This document shows, piece by piece, positions 60,381 to 64,000 of a DNA stretch of 64,000 nucleotides. Origin of the DNA: Gnetum montanum (lineage: Eukaryota > Streptophyta > Gnetopsida > Gnetales > Gnetaceae); contig MNCI01023425.1 of NCBI GenBank assembly GCA_015680685.1, forward strand, positions 17,825-81,824, read 5' to 3'. Positions within the stretch are counted from its first letter, which is position 1. Every line of letters starts with the position of its first letter. The translations under genes were made by a program, and so were the position numbers. A model generated the notes under the pieces. The model did no database searches. It was given only the letters and a program-made list of their open reading frames with translations, and had not been told where the DNA came from.

Positions 60381-61399
60381 GCTTGTTTAAAATACTAGAA
60401 ACTTTAAAATATTTTATCATAATTTATCAATTAGTTGGTCTTCTACATTTTACATCTTTTATGTCAATCATTCTACCACGCAACATCGTTTCCATGACTA
60501 GTAATCAATAATTCACTCATCTATATGACCCTAAGAACCTAGCCGTAGTGGAGTGTAGGTAATTTATTAGGTAGTTAGGATTTAGCCTAGTGCATGTAAA
60601 CATTGATAAATGATATTAAAACTTCATATGTAGGAAAATCTAAGTGGGTTACAGATTTCATGGAAGAAGTTTGACTACAAATGTCAATACTAGGATGGGA
60701 TGGAATACATCCATTTACCATATGACCATATTGAGTTATCCAAGTTCTACATACACCTATTGACATAGTGGGTAAGTGCAGATGAGGATGGTGAAGTGGG
60801 TGAAAAAGCTAGTTTGGAATCTCATTTAGAGGATTAGGATGATTTTAGAGTTGATTACAAGGTAGATATGTTATTAGGGAACATTTTGTAATGATTTTTC
60901 CCCTTCAACTTTGTGCCTCTTACTTTGGTAGTGAACCAAGCTTCCTCTGTGAACTTTTCAAATACAAGTTCCCAATTGACTTCAGTATTTACTTCACTAT
61001 TCACATCAGCATCTTTCATTATAGTGCCTCAACTTCTATTGATAATTCCTTCCATGTATCAACCTTTTATAGTTTTAGTTGGTTGTTCTTCTCAAATGAA
61101 AATTCCATGTGTTTCACATAATTCATTTATTTCCAACACTTCCTTTCCTTCACATGTTCCTATGCAAACCTCATCTTCCATGTTTAACTTTTCTATAATG
61201 GTAGTCACAAGATCCCTCTTTCTATAGATTTTCCCATTTCATAGCCAGCAGTTGTTCAACAACCCTAAGTACAACCCTCATGAGATTTACAAGGCCTAGA
61301 TCAAGCCTTTCAACTAATTCAAGACCTGATTAAGAAACTAAAAAAACTTGAATCCAATACAACATAAATGATAAAGGTCATGGATTGCTACTAGGATGA
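60381..61399. other. No clear gene; possibly gag leader
   Basis: Overlapping plus-strand ORFs at 60891-61227 are rich in Ser, Phe and Pro and precede the gag below on the same strand, but no motif is recognised. Confidence 0.3.
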
Positions 61400-61810
61400 T
61401 GTTGTGAATTCTACCATTTCTCAAATCACATTTCTCATAGGCATCCCTATCCCAAACTTCACCAAATATAATGGTGAAGGAGACCCTAATGCACATCTTA
61501 TCAAATTCCATTGTAGATGTCTATTGTTGCAAGCTTGGCCTCAGATGATAAACCAATTATGTATTTTTCCTATGTCCCTAAATGAAAAGGCTTTAGACTA
61601 GTATCAAACCTTACCTAGAGGTTCTATATCCTCTCTTAAAAACTTGATAAACTAATTTGTCAACTACTTCAAATACAGCCTAAAGCCTAATACGCCATTT
61701 GATAAACTCATGAAAGTAAGGTAGGGATCACTTGAACCAATCCAAAGGTTCATTCAGAGATGGAGTGCAATGTTTAATGACATTTAGATCCTATCTTTGA
61801 AACCCATCAC
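61400..61810 (+). pseudogene. Gypsy gag (retrotrans_gag) fragment
   Basis: Reads IPNFTKYNGEGDPNAHLIKF, then LCIFPMSLNEKALD, a TAG where Trp is standard, YQTLPRGSI and IQRFIQRWSAMFND. This is the capsid-like core of plant gypsy gag (usual form KYdGtgDP..Hl..F). At least three TAG/TAA stops replace expected Trp or Gln. A different lineage from the 17-36 kb family. The rest of the element is not visible. Confidence 0.75.
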
Positions 61811-63429
61811 TTGATCATCTTTAAGGGAGTGGTTAATGAATTCATCAAGTCAAATATTTACTATTTAGAATCTTGATCACTAAGTTAAGCCTTTTTGAAA
61901 ATTAAGAACATCAAGGAGGCTAGTAAGGCTAGAAACAATATGGTTTATATGGCCTACAAAAACCAACACTCAAGGAGGGATAACAATAAAACTAAACAAG
62001 TACAAACAACTCTGGCTACTGTAAGAAAAGAACCAAAAAAAGTAGAAAGGTAGAAATCAATGACTAATCTTATTGAAGGTATCAAATAGTAAAAGACTTG
62101 TGAATCAATAAGGGACAAAAACCTCAAGAAAGAACCCATACCAAATTGAATCTTATTTTGTATTAAAACTATTAAGGAAGATTGTTGATACTTTATGACA
62201 TTCAATAACCATTGGTGTATGAAGGCTATGACATTGTTGCAGTGTGGAGACAACAAAGAAGGGTCATAAATTAGGTGACATATCCTTTGTGATATTCTAT
62301 ATTTATGTAATTTCAATTTGTTTTAATTAACATTTTTCATCTTTGAGCTTAATATTAGAAGTTAACGTGAAGTTTTGTTGAGTTTTAGTCATAAGTGTGG
62401 AGTTTTCAATTACATTTAGATCTAATTATTATTTGTCTTGATGATATTTTTAACTTTTGAACCACTCCTCCATGCATATGACTTACGGGTTAGTCAGAAA
62501 TAAGGTGAAAATCTTACAATGAAGCTAATTACTAAGGTAATTTAGCACCAAACTTTCGTTGGATTATCAATTTGGCAGTATTGTAGGGGAATCTGATAGA
62601 GTTAATTGTCATCAAGGGTTCTATAAATTTTCAAATTCATTTTGTAGATATAATGATTTTTAGATACACTTTAATTTCTTTCTATTTTATTTTATTTTAT
62701 TTTATTAAGTAGTTCTAGAAATGGTTTATTTTAATTATTTTTCTTGTAATAAGAAATTTAAAAATAAGGAAAACTTACAATCCCAAGAATCAGCTCCTCT
62801 TGTTTCCCAACTTACAAAAATTATTTAGAAATTTGCAATCAAGGCAACAATAGTAGGAGTAATTAAATCAATTTGTAAAGTCTTAGGATTGACAACCGAT
62901 GAATGTGATAAAGAAGAGTGTGATTATTAAATGAAATCAATAAAGCAACCAAGGAAACCAACATGAATCCAACCCTCTAGGAATACTTTTAGCCTTTACA
63001 AATGTGCATGAACTAATTTAAGATAAAACCAAGAGGAACAAATACAACCAGATCTTGACTATTTTTCCTCTCTTGTAGAGAAAAATTTCTCAGTAGAGAG
63101 AGAAAGAACACAATACAATTTTTCCTCAACTTTTAATCCTCTATTTAATATCTCAATCACTATAATGCAAACTATGATTTCAACTATAGGGGTAGGATCA
63201 TAGAATATAAGTACTACCCAAATATTCAGTAATGTAACCACAATAGAAGGAACCATCCAACTTGTAAATACTTTAAATTTGTAAACTCCAACTACACCAC
63301 TAGCCTTTATTTCTATACTAGGTCCTATTGTGACCCCAATAGAAACTATGAATTTCACAATGGGATAATCTTCCCACCATACACCTCCTCCATTTTTTCT
63401 TGGTTCAATTCCTATTTCCTTTGGTATTC
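61811..63429. other. No supported gene
   Basis: Includes a TTTTA short repeat (~62690-62706) and a minus-strand ORF (63439-63059) lying opposite the gag leader; I regard the ORF as a shadow. Confidence 0.35.
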
Positions 63430-64000
63430 TAAGTTTCAATATTCCAATTGTGAAAGCCTACCAAGGAAAAACTCTCAGGGATTTATTGAATCAATGGAAA
63501 TCTAACATACCACAAAGACCATTAATTTTTCCACAAGGAAGATATTTAGAGGTTAAAAAAATTCATTTATTACCTATTTTTAAGGGAAAAAATGATAAGG
63601 ATTTTGTTACTCACAACGGAGAATTTGAAACCACATTAGCAATGCTAGCACCAAAAAGTGGGGATAGAACTAAAATGATTACTTTTAAATCAACCTAGAA
63701 GGATAAAGTTGATTTTTGGATACAAACCCTTAGGACAAAAATTAGTTCATGGGATGAATTCAAGGATGCTTTTCTCCAAAGATTTCTCTCTAATGCTAGG
63801 TTGTATTCATTAACGAAGCAATTAATGAGCTTAATGCAAGAATAAGATGAAGATTATGAGAGTACTTTCAATAGGTTTAAAGGGTTGTGTTTGAATAATC
63901 CCAATCATGGATTTGTAGCCCATCTACTTATTCAAATCTTTGTAGAATACTTGTTACCATATTGTAGGCAAAATGTTGACTTTTCATGTGATGGAAATAT
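63430..64000 (+). pseudogene. Gypsy gag (retrotrans_gag) fragment running off the window
   Basis: Reads PIFKGKNDKDFVTHNGEFET, a TAG, then VDFWIQTLRTKISSWDEFKD, AFLQRFLSNA, TKQLMSLMQE, another TAA, and DEDYESTFNRFKGLCLNNP. This is the gag core with the W...L......SW.e....F..rF and y..RFk.L....P signatures. Only two stops are visible in ~180 codons, so it is one of the youngest remnants in the window. Confidence 0.75.

Noticed and set aside
63059-63439. 126-codon minus-strand ORF
   Set aside because: Lies opposite the leader and start of a gag gene on the plus strand; no recognisable motif.

Overview
The window looks like gene-poor, repeat-saturated nuclear DNA of a seed plant. The evidence is a plant family-1 UDP-glycosyltransferase with a GT...AG intron, a plant germin-like protein, plant-type Ty3/gypsy LTR retrotransposons, and AT-rich spacer. 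The number of decayed, nested LTR elements suggests a large, perhaps gymnosperm, genome; that is inference. There is no prokaryotic gene organisation and no CRISPR. Two assembly gaps are present (10136-10645 and 23338-23913).

0-9 kb: the end of an LTR (1-291) abuts a head-to-tail array of a ~1,570 bp unit (three units and a partial fourth). The third unit is split by a 3,193 bp insertion (4960-8152) with a perfect 5 bp target duplication. That insertion carries a broken germin-like gene. 9-12 kb: the only plausible host gene in its own context, a UGT on the minus strand, whose exon 2 is mostly hidden by a gap. 12-13.2 kb: a short tandem duplication.

13.8-36.2 kb: a cluster of decayed Ty3/gypsy-like elements in both orientations, with ~0.86-1.0 kb LTRs starting TGATGA-like, TTGGCACC-type primer-binding sites and broken gag regions. 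Inside it lies a long decayed coiled-coil ORF of unknown identity, split by a second copy of the 3.2 kb insertion (23091-26260, its own 5 bp target duplication). The second copy carries a fragment of a TM9SF/EMP70 endomembrane gene instead of the germin gene. The two copies share termini and about half their body but hold different host-gene sequence, which makes this a gene-capturing mobile-element family and the most interesting signal here.

36-51 kb: mostly unrecognisable AT-rich DNA with old coding remnants, including a Ulp1/C48-type cysteine protease pseudogene (40.5-41.4 kb) whose catalytic Cys reads Tyr, and a ~440-codon decayed ORF (43.0-44.3 kb). 51.1-53.4 kb: a satellite-like array of ~264 bp monomers. 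55-64 kb: more gypsy remnants (gag, LTR, PBS, a chromodomain-like integrase tail), a minisatellite, and two gag genes of other lineages.

Nearly all mobile-element ORFs are dead, and many stops sit where TGG, CAG or CAA would be expected, as produced by C-to-T decay of methylated DNA. Nothing in the window forms an operon or pathway; the biology is that of mobile-element invasion, gene capture and decay around one possible UGT gene.
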